Shown here in pieces: positions 44,101 to 56,374 of a stretch of DNA of 64,000 nt. The first letter of the stretch is position 1. Each line of letters starts with the position of its first letter. A program made the position numbers and the translations under genes. Source of the stretch: Apium graveolens (lineage: Eukaryota; Streptophyta; Magnoliopsida; Apiales; Apiaceae); the NCBI RefSeq assembly GCF_009905375.1, contig NW_027417580.1, forward strand, positions 62,001 to 126,000, written 5' to 3'. The notes beneath the pieces are model-generated. The model searched no databases, was not told the DNA's origin, and worked only from the letters and a program-made list of their open reading frames with translations.

Positions 44101-45349
44101 TTATTATATTGGCCCAAATGGCCTGGAAGTTCCGCTAAGACGGTCCATTCCTTAGGAGTCCAGTGTTCGCTTGACAAGTAAATCCGACAGGTTCTCCTCT
44201 ACATGTAGAAAATGGTGGGGTTGCACTACTACGACTGATCATCGTAAGTGGTCTTCCTGGCACGACAAACTCCCGTAATGAGTTCATCATCCAGTTGGAT
44301 ATTTCTGCAATACTAACCGGAGCATTTCGGTCGAAAGGCTACGAATGGGTGGTTGCCGAAGCATTGACAGGGTTAAGCAATTATAATGGTGTTTCCATCA
44401 AATGAAGTATCTCGTAACTTCATTTCATTCAATAATATTTCAAAGATTGGATCTATTCGAGTCTTAACTTGTGGTCATATCTAATGGGATGAACTTTCGA
44501 AACTGTTTATACCTTGAACGGTGGTGGTTCAAGTAGTATTCGGAAAAGATATAAGTATATTGGAGTATCTTGTAACTTCATCTTTTCAACTTATATCCAG
44601 TTAATGATTATCTTATGAATGACAAAGATTTTCAGAAAAACGTTGAGACAAGGTTAGATATATGAGATCACCTTGTAATGATATTTTTATACAGTTATAA
44701 ACTGGAACTCTATGTATATTATACATGTCGGAGGATTTCAAAGATTGTGAAAAGTATATATGTATATATATACTGAATATTTTGTGACTTGGTCGCGTTA
44801 AGATATCAACTTGGTTCATTTCTTCTTGACCAAGACTTTCATGAATACTATGAGAATGCTCATATATTGTTAATTATTATACATACCATTTCGGTGGGCT
44901 TGTTGCTCACCCTTGCTTTCTTCTTTCATCACACAACGACAGATAGAAAAGATGAACAGGGCCAAGCTTCCAATTCGCAAGCGGTTAGGACACGTTCTAC
45001 GGTTTTCTGGAAGCGTTAATGCCGCCGTAGATGAGGTAGGAACTACCAATAGGCTAGGATTTCAACTATTGATGAACCAGACTTATGAATATTATGAATT
45101 GTAATAATGGCAAAGAATATGTAAATTATTTAGAAACCCTTTTGAGGTGAAATGGTTTATAATTATGGAGTAAAATGACTTGTGTTATTTTTGGTATTCA
45201 TCTCTGAGACTATAACTTGTGGTGTGTGTGTGTATTTATTGTGGGGTCACAGAAAGCAGCAGTTGGTTGATTGTTAAGGTTAAGTATTATTAAGGGAAAT
45301 GGAACTCGTGAGAACCCGAATCCCCGACCCCGGATTTGGGTGTGTTACA
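41170..45349 (+). mobile_element. 3' LTR of the Tekay/Del-like element
   Basis: Starts TGTAATAACCCC after the polypurine tract and ends GGGTGTGTTACA, followed by TTCTC. It pairs with the LTR at 31227-35414. Differences by eye are a few percent, with small indels, so the insertion is not very recent. It carries a 76-codon stop-free stretch (44789-45019, first codon TTG) with a hydrophobic centre that also occurs at 55242-55472. Confidence 0.95.
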
Positions 45350-46867
45350 TTCTCTCTCTTCTTTTACCTGCTGATGCCAAAAAGGGGGAGAAGTAATTAA
45401 GTCCAAATGCAAACCTGATAAGACACTAAAGAAAAAGGATGATGGTAATGACCCGGGAAACTCTGGAATGGGTGGAGGTCGTGGTCAAGGTGGAGGTCTC
45501 TCATCAAAAAGAGCTGAAACTACAAGTCATAGAACAAGTTCTGATACTGGGAGAAGAATAACTTCTAATACTGGTAAAAGGGTAATTCATGATGAACTTT
45601 AGGATCTTGATGAAGAAATTTCAAGACAGTTATTTCTGAAAGAAAATCGAGGAATGGACTTTGAGAGTCTAATGGAAGAAGAAGCTAGACTTAAGTCAGA
45701 ATAAGTCAACTCCAAATCTGAAGCTTCTGTTAGTAAAAAGAAACTTTCTACGGCTAAAGGCATTGTGATAAAAGAAAGGACAAGTCATGTGGCAACCAAG
45801 GCCAAATCACAATTGCAGATAAATCCAAGGTCCAAGGGAAAAAAAGTTGGTGAACCTATAAAGGTTTTTGTTCCTCCTATGGATGAAGAAATTTTTGTTG
45901 AAGATGTTGATCTTACTCTGACTTCAAGGAAGATTTCTAAGACAACCTCTGACATGGCTCAAGTTGTTCAGAGTAAAGATATAGTTAGTTCTGATATAAC
46001 AATGAAGCAAGCAACCTCTGGCATAGCTCAAGTTGACTTGACATCAGAAGATAAGTCAAAGGAAACCTCTGACATTGCTCATGTTAAATCCTCAAAGTTA
46101 CTCCTACCAAGATTCACTAAAGCCAAACAGACTCAACCTTTGAAGACTGCAGCAAGTGGTTTTAAAGCAAGAGTGGTTATTGGAAAGGAAGCAAGAGATA
46201 AATCTGGATTGGGTAATGCTGATGAAAGAAGAGTGCATAACACAACCAATGATCCAACTTCCTTAAGTGAACCAGGTGTTGGAGCAACTCCTGAAAGATT
46301 GAATCAACTAGAATCTGTACAGATGGTCTATCATACCTTCTTGAAAGAACACATCTTGTTATATTTCATGACAAATGGTAGGGTTTACCATATAAGGGAA
46401 AATGCTATACCACTGAAGTATTTTGAAGAACTAAAACATGTTTTATTCTTACTTCAAGTGAATGACAGAATAACAGAAAGTGCTGCAAACTATTTGAAGA
46501 CTCAAATTCAGAGACAGAAAAGGCTTTATTCTGTAAACTCTGACATCATATACTATCCCAAGTATAGAGATCACAAGGGTGATATTGTTGATATGAAGCC
46601 TAATACTGCACAGATCAGAACATATCTTGGTATTAAGGGACTTGAATTCAATCTAGAGTATGACAAAGCCTATGTCATAAGACTGGATCAGGAGTTAAGA
46701 AAAGCAAAAATTAATGATCTCAGATATGCTATCTTCCAAACTGGTGAAGATACTGCAAACTCAAAGATGCTAAAAGGAGGATGATTGATGAACTTAGATA
46801 TGCTGAGAGATGTTTGTTAAAGAACTATCTCAGAACAACTCCTGACATCAAAGAGATCAGAAAGTAA
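45350..46867 (+). pseudogene. Long accessory ORF, last part
   Basis: Continues the frame broken at 31226 from SLLLPADAKKGEK. It contains a Gly-rich piece, DFESLMEEEARLKSE, a repeated motif TSDMAQV / TSGIAQV / TSDIAHV (about 45950-46085) and a folded-looking C-terminal part with LNQLESVQMVYHTFLKEH, YLKTQIQRQKRLYS and IRTYLGIKGLEFNL. It ends with TAA at 46867. Joined to the first part the frame would be about 1,265 codons. Stops and frameshifts break it, including a TAA near 45702 and a frameshift near 46780. No membrane segment is seen. Function unknown. Confidence 0.7.
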
Positions 46868-47055
46868 AGCCAAGTCAAGATCTACAACTGCTCAAATTCT
46901 GATATATATACAGACTGAAGTTGTTATCAGAAGTTAAAGTTGGTAAAGCTTTAAGGACTGTAAGTTATAGTTATCTAGTCAAATTCTCATGCATTTGTAC
47001 TTAATGTTTTTGACATCATCAAATATCTGTTAAACTTGTATATTATGCTAATTTA

Positions 47056-47070
47056 CAAGTTGGGGGAGAT
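47056..47070 (+). other. Polypurine tract of the plus-strand Sirevirus-like element
   Basis: ACAAGTTGGGGGAGAT directly before the LTR start TGTTAGATAT. The reverse copy shows the same tract on its strand at 48211-48226. Confidence 0.92.
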
Positions 47071-47675
47071 TGTTAGATATATTTGATAATGTCATGTCTA
47101 ATATGATTTATGTTTAGTTTTCAGATCTTACTTAAACAGGATAAATCGGTAATTAACTGAAATCAACACTTATACTGAAGTCAGAACTTAAGTTATCAGT
47201 ACTTAAGATTCAGGAGATATTTATTAGGAGATAATATTAGGACTTAAAGGAAACTTTCAGATAAGGAAGGCGGCTGATTGAAAGGAAAGAAGATCAAGAC
47301 AAACGTAAGAAGAGATATGCATGAAGAAGGAATTCTGTAAAGAATGGAATACTTGGAAGAAAAGATAACTGATTGATATATTTTAGGAAGCAGAATTATA
47401 TTCCATATCAATTAGCGATTATCTTGTAACTGTGTAGTATATAAACACAGACATAGGGTTTACACTATAAGTGTTATCATTATCGAGAATATTATTCATT
47501 GTAACCCTAGCAGCTCTCGTGATAATTGTTCATCACTGAGAGAGGACAGTTCCATATTGTAACATAGTATATTGCATTAAATAAAGTCTGTTTTCTGTTA
47601 CTTGTGTTTTTTGAATTCGATTTGATTGTGCTATACACTGTATTCAACCCCCTTCTAAGTGTGTGTGGCCTAACA
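47071..47675 (+). mobile_element. 3' LTR of the plus-strand Sirevirus-like element
   Basis: TGTTAGATATATTTG to GTGTGGCCTAACA, 605 bases, complete with canonical ends. It is the reference copy for the LTR family also seen at 12935-13502 and, in reverse, at 47672-48210. A TATATAAA box lies at 47438-47445. Its right neighbour is directly the truncated reverse LTR. Confidence 0.93.
47438..47445 (+). promoter_or_regulatory. TATA box of the Sirevirus-like LTR
   Basis: TATATAAA followed by CACAGACATAGGG. The same box is present in reverse at 47835-47842 and in the solo LTR at 13161-13168. Confidence 0.65.
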
Positions 47676-48210
47676 CAAGTAACAGAAAATAGACTTTATT
47701 CAATGCAATAAATTCTGTTACAATATGGAACTGTCCTCTCTCAGTGATGAACAAATATCACGAGAGCTACTAGGGTTACAATGAATAATATTCTCGATAA
47801 TGATAACACTTATAGTGTAAACCCTATGTCTGTGTTTATATACTACACAGTTACAAGATTATCGCTAATTGATATGGAATATAATTCTGCTTCCTAAAAT
47901 ATATCAATCAGTTATCTTTTCTTCCAAGTATTCCATTCTTCACAGAATTCCTTCTTCATGCATATCTCTTCTTACGTTTGTCTTGACCTTCTTTCCTTTT
48001 CAATCAACCGCCTTCCTTATCTGAAAGTTTCCTTTAAGTCCTGATATTATCTCCTGATAAATATCTCCTGAATCTTAAGTACTGATAACTTAAGTTCTGA
48101 CTTCAGTATAAGTGTTGATTTTAGTTAAGTACTGATTTGTCCTGTTTAAGTAAGATCTGAAAACTAAACATAAATCATATTAGATATGACATTATCAAAT
48201 ATATCTAACA
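47672..48210 (-). mobile_element. Reverse 3' LTR, missing its last ~75 bases
   Basis: Minus-strand TGTTAGATATATTTG down to CTGTTACTTGTGTT, then it stops where the plus-strand LTR continues with TTTTGAATTCG. The four bases AACA at 47672-47675 belong to both LTRs. Identity to the forward LTR is about 97 percent by eye. Confidence 0.9.
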
Positions 48211-48413
48211 ATCTCCCCCAACTTGTAAATTAGCATAATATACAAGTTTAATAGATATTTGATGATGTCAAAAACATTAAGTACAAATGCATGAGAATTT
48301 GACTAGATAACTACAACTTACAGTCCTTAAAGCTTTACCAACTTTAACTTCTGATAACAACTTCAGTCTGTATACATATCAGAATTTGAGCAGTTGTAGA
48401 TCTTGACTTGGCT

Positions 48414-51400
48414 TCACTTTCTGATCTCTTTGATGTCAGGAGTTGTTCAGAGATAGTTCTTTAACAAACATCTCTCAGCATATCTAAGTTCATCAATCAT
48501 CCTCCTTTTAGCATCTTTGAGTTCTGCAGTATCTTCACCAGTTTGGAAGATAGCATATCTGAGATCATTAATTTTTGCTTTTCTCAACTCCCGATCCAGT
48601 CTTATGACATAGGCTTTGTCAGACTCTAGATTGAATTCAAGTCCCTTAATACCAAGATATGTTCTGATCTGTGCAGTATTAGGCTTCATATCAACAATAT
48701 CACCCTTGTGATCTCATCAGACTTTACAGAATAAAGCCTTTTCTGTCTCTGAATTTGAGTCTTCAAATAGTTTGCAGCACTTTCTGTTATTCTGTCATTC
48801 ACTTGAAGTAAGAATAAAACATGTTCTAGTTCTTCAAAATACTTCAGTGGTATAGCATTTTCCCTTATATGGTAAACCCTACCATCTGTCATGAAATATA
48901 ACAAGATGTGTTCTTTCAAGAAGGTATGATAGACCATCTGTACAGATTCTAGTTGATTCAATCTTTCAGGAGTTGCTCCAACACCTGGTTCACTTAAGGA
49001 AGTTAGATCATAGGTTGTGTTCTGCACTCTTCTTTCATCAGCACTACCCAATCCAGATTTATCTCTTGCTTTCTTTCCAGTAACCACTCTTGCTTCAAAA
49101 CCACTTGCTGCAGTCTTCAAAGGTTGAGTCTGTTTGGCTTTAGTGAATCCTAGTAGGAGTAACTTTGAGGATTTAACATGAGCAATGTCAGATGTTTCCT
49201 TTGACTTATCTTCTGATATCAAGTCAACTTGAGCTATGTCAGAGGTTGCTTGCTTCATTGTTATATTAGAACTAACTATATCTTTACTCTGAACAACTTG
49301 AGCCATGTCAGAGGTTGTCTTAGAAATCTTCCTTGAAGTCAGAGTAAGATCAACATCTTCAACATAAATTTCTTCATCCATAGGAGGCACATAAACCTTT
49401 ATAGGTTCACCAACTTTTTCTTTGCCCTTGGACCTTGGATCTATCTGTAATTGTGATTTGGCCTTGGTTGCCACAGGATTTGTCCTTTCTTTTATCACAA
49501 TGCCTTTAGCCGTAGGAAGTTTCTTTTTACCAACAGAAGCTTCAGATTTGGAGTTGACTTTTTCTGACTTAAGTCTAGCTTCTTCTTCCATTAGACTCTC
49601 AAAGTCCATTCCTGGATTTTCTTTCAGAAATACTGTCTTGAAATTTCTTCATCAAGATCCAAAAGTTCATCAGAACTTATCCTTTTACCAGTATCAGAAG
49701 TTATTCTTTTCCCAGTATCGAAACTTGTTCTATGACTTAGTAGTTTCAGCTCTTCTTGATGAGAGACCTCCACCTTGACCACGACCTCCACCCATTCCAG
49801 AGTTTCTCGGGTCATTACCATCATCCTTTTTCTTCAGTGTCTTATCAGGTTTGCATTTGGACTTAATTACTTTCTCCCCCTTTTTGGCATCAGCAGGTAA
49901 AAGAAGAGAAAGAAGCAATTCCACTGAGGATTTGATTTCATTGAGTTGAGATTGCTGAGAAGCTTGATTTTTCAAAATTTCATCAATCTGAGATTGTTGC
50001 TTCTCTTGGGTTTTCTCAATGTAGGCAACTCTGTCAAAGGCAGGTTTGAAAAAGTTTTTCTTTTCAAGTTTCATAGTTGTTTCTTGCTTGAGTAAAGCTT
50101 CTTGAATTTTATGCACCTCGGCATGAGTTGTTGAGTGTTGACCTTGAAGATGTCTAGTACTCAAAGCAGTAACTCTCAGCTGTGTTTTGAAATCATCATT
50201 TACTAACATCTCATCAGCTTTTGCCAAGTGATCAACAAGAATCTTTTCAGAAGGAATAAAACTGACTGAGTTCCATTCCTTGGTCCACTCCTGTCCTCTA
50301 GGAGTTTCACTCCAAGGTACTGGTGCATCTCCTCTAACAAACTTTTTAACTAGTTCAGCTTTTGAAGGAGCTTGTAGAGGTGCATGTCCAGAAGGACCAA
50401 CTTCATCAGCATCTGCATTTATAGCAGCATCACCAGTATTATTAGCATTTGCAGCATCAGAACTTACAGAGTCAACATTCTCTGATAAAAGAACAGTATG
50501 AGAGGCTATAGAGGCTTCAACATCATGCTCTAAGTGTTGAGCTGCTTCCAAGTTCTAATCAATAGCCATATTCTGATGCTCACCTATAGTCTGATCTTCA
50601 ATGTCTAGATGCAGAGAAGGTGTTGTAGACAATTCTGGAGTTTCATTAGCATCAGGAATTGGTGTTGTTGATGGATTGATTTGAGTTGGTGGAGCTTCTA
50701 CGTGGAGAACCTCAGGCACAATTAGGTTGTGAATATCAATTTCAGCATTTGTGCCTGGGTCTGCAGTAGATACTGGTTCATTCATAGGAGACACAGGTGG
50801 TGTAGATACTTTATCTTGAGCAGTTTCCTGAGTTGGTGACAATGGAGGTGTAGATGCAGTAGCTTCAGCAAATTCTGTATCTTGTGAGATCAGAGATTCC
50901 TGATCTCCTTCCTTAGCTGCTGTTGCCTCATCCTCTGAAACTGACTTAGCCATGTACCTTTGTGCTCTTTGTTTCTTGTATCTCTTTGAAGGTGGAGATT
51001 CCTTGGGAGTTTCATCAGAATACATCCTTCTAAGCCTTTTGAGAAGCTTAGAACCCCCAATTCCAATATCCTTCTGAGAAGTGACCTTCTCAGCTTCTTC
51101 AACAACAGGTTCTGATACAGGAACCTGTTCCTCACTGTCTGACTCATCTCTCAGAACTATTATCCTTCTCTTTTGTTGTGTCTGAGGTACAGTCTTTGTC
51201 CTCTTGGGATTTGAAGATGAAGGCCTCATAGTATGTGCTGATGATGAAGGTTGAGATATCTGTGAAGGTCTGAAATATGTTCTGATAGAGGTTTGAGTAG
51301 GTTGAAGTATATGTGTGTTATGTTCTGATGGTTGTTGTGGTGTTTGGGATGTGCTGGTGGGTTGAACATCAGGGTAAACATATCTGTAGGTGTGAGGATC

Positions 51401-51596
51401 AGCATTTATCAGGATCTGTTTTACATACTGAGGTACCTGTAAGGGTCTAACCACCTTTTTCTTAAGGTCAGCATTTACCAAGTCATTAAAAGCCCGTTTT
51501 GCAAGCTTAAAGGGTGGAATTAAGTCAGTGATAGGTTGGGGTTCATCAGTACAACAGAAGTTATAAATAAGCTGACAGAATCTAGCAAAGTACACT
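48414..51596 (-). pseudogene. Reverse copy of the long accessory ORF, last two thirds
   Basis: Same protein as 28942-46867 but better kept. From right to left: 51595-50555 is open (Pro/Ser/Thr-rich middle), then a stop where the forward copy reads VYQNL, then 50551-49730 with HAEVHKIQEALLKQE and a coiled-coil-like stretch, a frameshift, 49609-48686 with the TSDMAQV / TSDIAQV / TSDIAHV repeats and the C-terminal domain, another frameshift near 48690 and a premature stop near 48447. The frame end equivalent to the forward TAA is TGA at 48414-48416. The N-terminal part continues at 55799-56374 beyond an inserted solo LTR. Confidence 0.75.
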
Positions 51597-54500
51597 TATA
51601 ATAACCCCAATTTTTGGAATTTTTGAAACCCCTGATGAATAGTAACTTTTGCTGATGATGGTGATTTAGGAAAATTATAGACCACGATATATAGGATTAC
51701 TGTTATGGAAATTCTAAGATCGTATTAGTATTCCATAAAGTAAATAAGTGTATGTAAAGATCGTCAGAATCCAAATTCGAACACTTTGATTTTTCCCGAA
51801 AATCCACCAGATACCGAAAGAATTGAGTATAAGGTAATATGATTAAAAGGATTTTAATTGAAGGATTATAAGAGAGGATAATAAAAGGAATATAATATAT
51901 TGAGAAAGGTTAAGGGAACCCAAGTAATAAGATCACGGATATGATCCCTCAAACGATTAGTAAGAACGAACGATAAACGAGTCGTAAAACAATTAAACGA
52001 CAGGTAATGCAAGAGAGATTAGTGCAAGGATTAAGGATGATAATCAAGCAACTAAGCAAGGATTAGCATGAAAGATGTTTCCACCACCAAGTGATGACAA
52101 GTGGCAATTGATGAAGTCACCAAGGTGATGTCATGCTTAGTCACACTCCACTCACTTTATTCAACCAATTAATCACCAAAATATCCCATTCACTTCCATT
52201 TTCCACCACAAACTCATTTAGCAAAGTAAAAACCCTCCCAAGAACAAGTGCTCTCGGCTTCTTCATCCTAAAGAAGAGAAAAATTCCAAAAATCAAGATT
52301 CAAGCTTTGTTAAATTACAAGGTAATTATCCAAGGTTCCTTATGATTAGTTATAGCTATCCTAGAAGTTTAAGCCTCCAATTCTTCATGAATCTCTTCCA
52401 ATAAATCAAGGAAGAAGATGATGAATAGTGTTTTCAAGATTACTAACTTTATTTTCTTTGATTTCCTTTAAGATCCAAGCATTCCTAAGCTATCTCAAGG
52501 CTTCTTAAGGCTTCCTAGCTACTCTAATCACTCCAAGGAAGGTATAACCCCTCCAAACCCTAGCTTTACTTTGAGTATTACGTTTGGTTTTGTTGATTAT
52601 AGTTCATGAGAGCATGATTCATGTATATTTAGAGTTTGGTTGGATTTGTAATGAGTTTGGGTTGTAAATCTTGGTTAGTGGTTAATGAACCTTAAGTATA
52701 GTTAATAGCTCTTGTTGTGATTGAATAAGATGGATAAAACATAAAGTAATGGACTGATTTAATAGGGTTTGGATGAAGTTTGGTTGTATGGTTGATTTGT
52801 GGTTGAATGATGGTGGAATGGTGTTGATTGGTGGTGGTTTAATATTGAATTGATTGGGTAAAAATTTGGGAATTGCTAAGTTATAGCCGTCGTAATGCCC
52901 AATTTTCCTTAGACTGTTTTTGTTCTTAACTTCAGGACCCGTGCACTCACTGTTAGATTCTGACCATTGCCATGTTTAGATAGTTCATGTTACGAGCTTC
53001 GTTTGATATGTGGTTCGCTTGAATCCGATGTACGGTTTAGGAGAAACTGACCGTTTTAAGTAACGACGTTTCGCGAACGAACCATTACCCCTCGCCTTAC
53101 TTTGAAACCTTGGTTAAGGTCCTTAAATGACTAATTTGAGTATGAAACAATTATGTAAAGTGGATTAGGCAGTTGGAAGAGTACTCGCAAAAGAATCGCC
53201 TTAAAATTCTTAATGGTTAATTTATTAAAAATGGTGGAGCCGAGGGTACTCGGGCGACTTAAGTGAATCGTTAAGCGCAAAAGTGAACGTTAGGGTCTAA
53301 TTGGTTAAAGTATAGATTCTTAAGCGACTCTGGTTTAATTCCAACTTAAATGTTGTTTATGGGTTACCAGACTCGTCCTAGGCCTTTTACCACCCCCAGT
53401 CGCTCAGGCAAGTTTTCTACCCGTTATACTGTTGTTGTGATGTATATATGTATATGCATTATCTTATGATAAGTGCATGAATATTATTAGCAAATCTTGC
53501 GATATATTGGAGCATGCTGATATGGTATATATGCATGTCTGTTTCATAATCTTGATATCTAATTGTTGATTCAATTGCTTATAGTTGCATAATACCTATG
53601 CTAGAGATAAGCAGTAATTGTGTATACCCTTAGTATAGGGGACCCAAAGGTAAACATTTTTAAAACCGGGAGTCGATGTTCCGGAGTATATTATATATAT
53701 ATATATAGATGTAGTTTTCAAAACTATTAATCGAATAAGGTGTATTCGATAACTTTATTTTTATTAATGAATATTATTTTGAATATTCATTCCAGGACTT
53801 AAGACTCCGTTTATTTTATTTAATGAATATTATTTTGAATATTCATTTGAGGACTTATGACTCCGCTTATTTATTACATAATATTCTTTATTTTATTAAA
53901 GAATAATGTTTCGATAATCAAACTTATTTTCGATTATTCAAATAAAGATCATACTTTCGTATAAGTATATCTTTGGTTATTTATTATTCATTTCAAGTAT
54001 GAGTTTTAAAACTCCTACCTCGATTATTTTTATAAGGATCATCCTTATGGCAATATTATTTAAATAATAATATTCAGATACTTTCTAACATATCGGGACT
54101 GATTTATTTTATTAAATCAGCGTTACTCTAAACATTCTTTAAAATGTTTTCGAGTCTTCAAAATGATTTTAAAAGTTAGGGCGGATCCCAAAACTCATTT
54201 TTATATTTAAGATCCTCCTTTCGAAGGGGATTTAAATTCTCGCTCAAAACCTGAGGGATCCGGCTCTGTGGTGTGTTTTATATTCGCAACAAGGTTGCTG
54301 TTTTGATAAAAGAGTTTTTGATTACTTACCCAACACTCGGGAAGTAAAATTCTTAGAACAAGTTAATCCATTAACAGGCACCGCCTGGGAAATATCGGTG
54401 AGTTTTCCTTTCCAACTAGATACGACTTCGTGGTGGAGCCGTATCAACAAGTTTCTACTTGGGGAAAGGGGGGACAAGCTTTACGTTTCAGAGTCATGGA

Positions 54501-55798
54501 TTTCATCTGAACTAGGAGTGGCGTAAGTGGTCGAGTGGCGCCGGCCCAGCCTTATTATATTGGCCCAAATGGCCTGGAAGTTCCGCTAAGACGGTCAATT
54601 CCTTAGGAGTCCAGTGTTCGGTTGACAAGTAAATCCGACAGGTTCTCTTCTACATGTAGAAAATGGTGGGGTTGCACTACTGCGACTGATCATCGTAAGT
54701 GGTCTTCCTGGAACGGCAAACTCCCGTAATGAGTTCATCATCCAGTTTGGATATTTCTGCAACACTACCCGGAGCATTCGATTGAAAGGCTACGGAGGGG
54801 TGATTGCTGAAGCATTGACAGGGTCAAACAGTTATAATGATGTTTTCCTCAAATGAAGTATCTCGTAACTTCATTTCTTTTAAACAACATTTCAAAGATT
54901 GAATCTATTAAATTCTTATCTTGTAGTCTCATCTATGTGATGAACTTTCGAAACTGTTTATACCTTGAACGATGGTGGTTCAAGTAGTATTCAGAAAAGA
55001 TATAAGTATATTGGAGTATCTTGTAACTTCATCTTTTCAACTTATATCCAGTTAATGATTATCTTATGCATGACAAAGATTTTCAGAAAAATGTTGAGAT
55101 AAGGTTAGATATATGAGATCACCTTGCAATGATATTTTTATACAGTTATAAACTGGAACTCTGTGTATATTATACATGTCAGAGGATTTCAAAGATTGTG
55201 AAAAGTATATATGTATATATATATACTGAATATTTGGCGACTTGGTCGCGTTAAGGTATCTACTTTGTTTATTTCTTCTTGACCAAGACTTTCATGAGTA
55301 CTATGAGAATGCTCATATATTGTTAATTATTGTACATATTATTTCGATGGGCTTGTTGCTCACCCTTGCTTTCTTCTTTCATCACACAACAATAGATAGC
55401 AAAGATGAACAGGACCAAGCTTCCAATTCGCAAGCGGTTAGGAAACGTTCCGCAGTTTTCTGGAAGCGTTGATGCCGCCGTAACTGAGGTAGGAACTACC
55501 AATAGGCTAGGCTTTCAACTATTGATAAACCAGACTTATGTATATTATGAATTGTAATAATGGCAAAGAATATGTAAATTATTCAGAAACCCTTTTGAGG
55601 TGAAATGGTTTATAATTGTGGAATAAAATGACTTATGTTATTTTTGGTATTCATCTCTGAGACTATAACTTGTGGTGTGTGTGTATATTATGGGGTCACG
55701 GTATGCAGTAGTTGGTTGTTTATAAAGATTGAGTGTTATTAAGGGAAATGGAACTCGTGACAACCCGGATCCCCGACCCCGGATTTGGGGGTGTTACA
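51597..55798 (+). mobile_element. Solo Tekay/Del-like LTR, 4.2 kb, target duplication ACACT
   Basis: Starts TATAATAACCCC and ends GGGGGTGTTACA, flanked by ACACT on both sides (51592-51596 and 55799-55803). It is related end to end to the LTRs at 31227 and 41170 but more diverged than those are from each other, so it is a separate insertion. The start is TA where the others have TG. It interrupts the accessory ORF of the reverse Copia copy. Confidence 0.93.
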
Positions 55799-56374
55799 AC
55801 ACTACATTCCTATCTTCTGTCATCCTATCCCCTATAAATGAATTTGGTGAATAATAGCATACCCGATATGCTGACTCAAAATTGGAATGACATCAAAGTT
55901 GGAACACTTATTGGCGAATGCCTTAGTGATGTAGTCGAAGAAAAAGCTCCATTCCTTCCTGATATGTGCCCTTTTCAACTGTCCAAGCTTGGCCAAACTC
56001 TTCTCATACCCCAAATTAGCCATGAGCTGCTGTAGAACAGGTTCCTTTGCTGTTGAAAAAGTGCAGCCTTCTGGTAAGTGGAGAGCTTTACGAACTGCTC
56101 CAGGAGTTACCACATGCTCAACATCATTCACCTAAAAAATAATGCTTGGAGTACCAGTAGCACCACCATTATCAAAATGCCCAGTCCGCCAGAACGTCAG
56201 AACTTGTTGGCTTGAAATGACTTGAGGTTTGGTTAACGCATACCCAATCTCACTATGTGCTAGAAGATCTTGCACAAAATGCAAATCAGATGGAGCTTCA
56301 GCCTTGTTCAAGATTGCAGCATAGTTGTTGGGTATAAACTTGGCTCCATCTATAATCAAATCCTTAGGTGCCAT
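55799..56374 (-). pseudogene. Reverse copy of the long accessory ORF, N-terminal part
   Basis: ATG at 56374 opens MAPKDLIIDGAKFIPNNY. A TAA near 56132 interrupts it, then 56131-55832 continues with VEHVVTPGAVRKALHLPEGC and HIRKEWSFFFDY. The frame runs into the solo LTR at 55798 and resumes at 51596. It is about 95 percent like the forward copy. Confidence 0.75.

Noticed and set aside
19492..47675. Reading the forward Copia element as a retroposed RNA copy because its 5' LTR is short
   Set aside because: The 3' LTR is complete to its CA end and has no poly(A) tail, which a transcript-derived copy would show.
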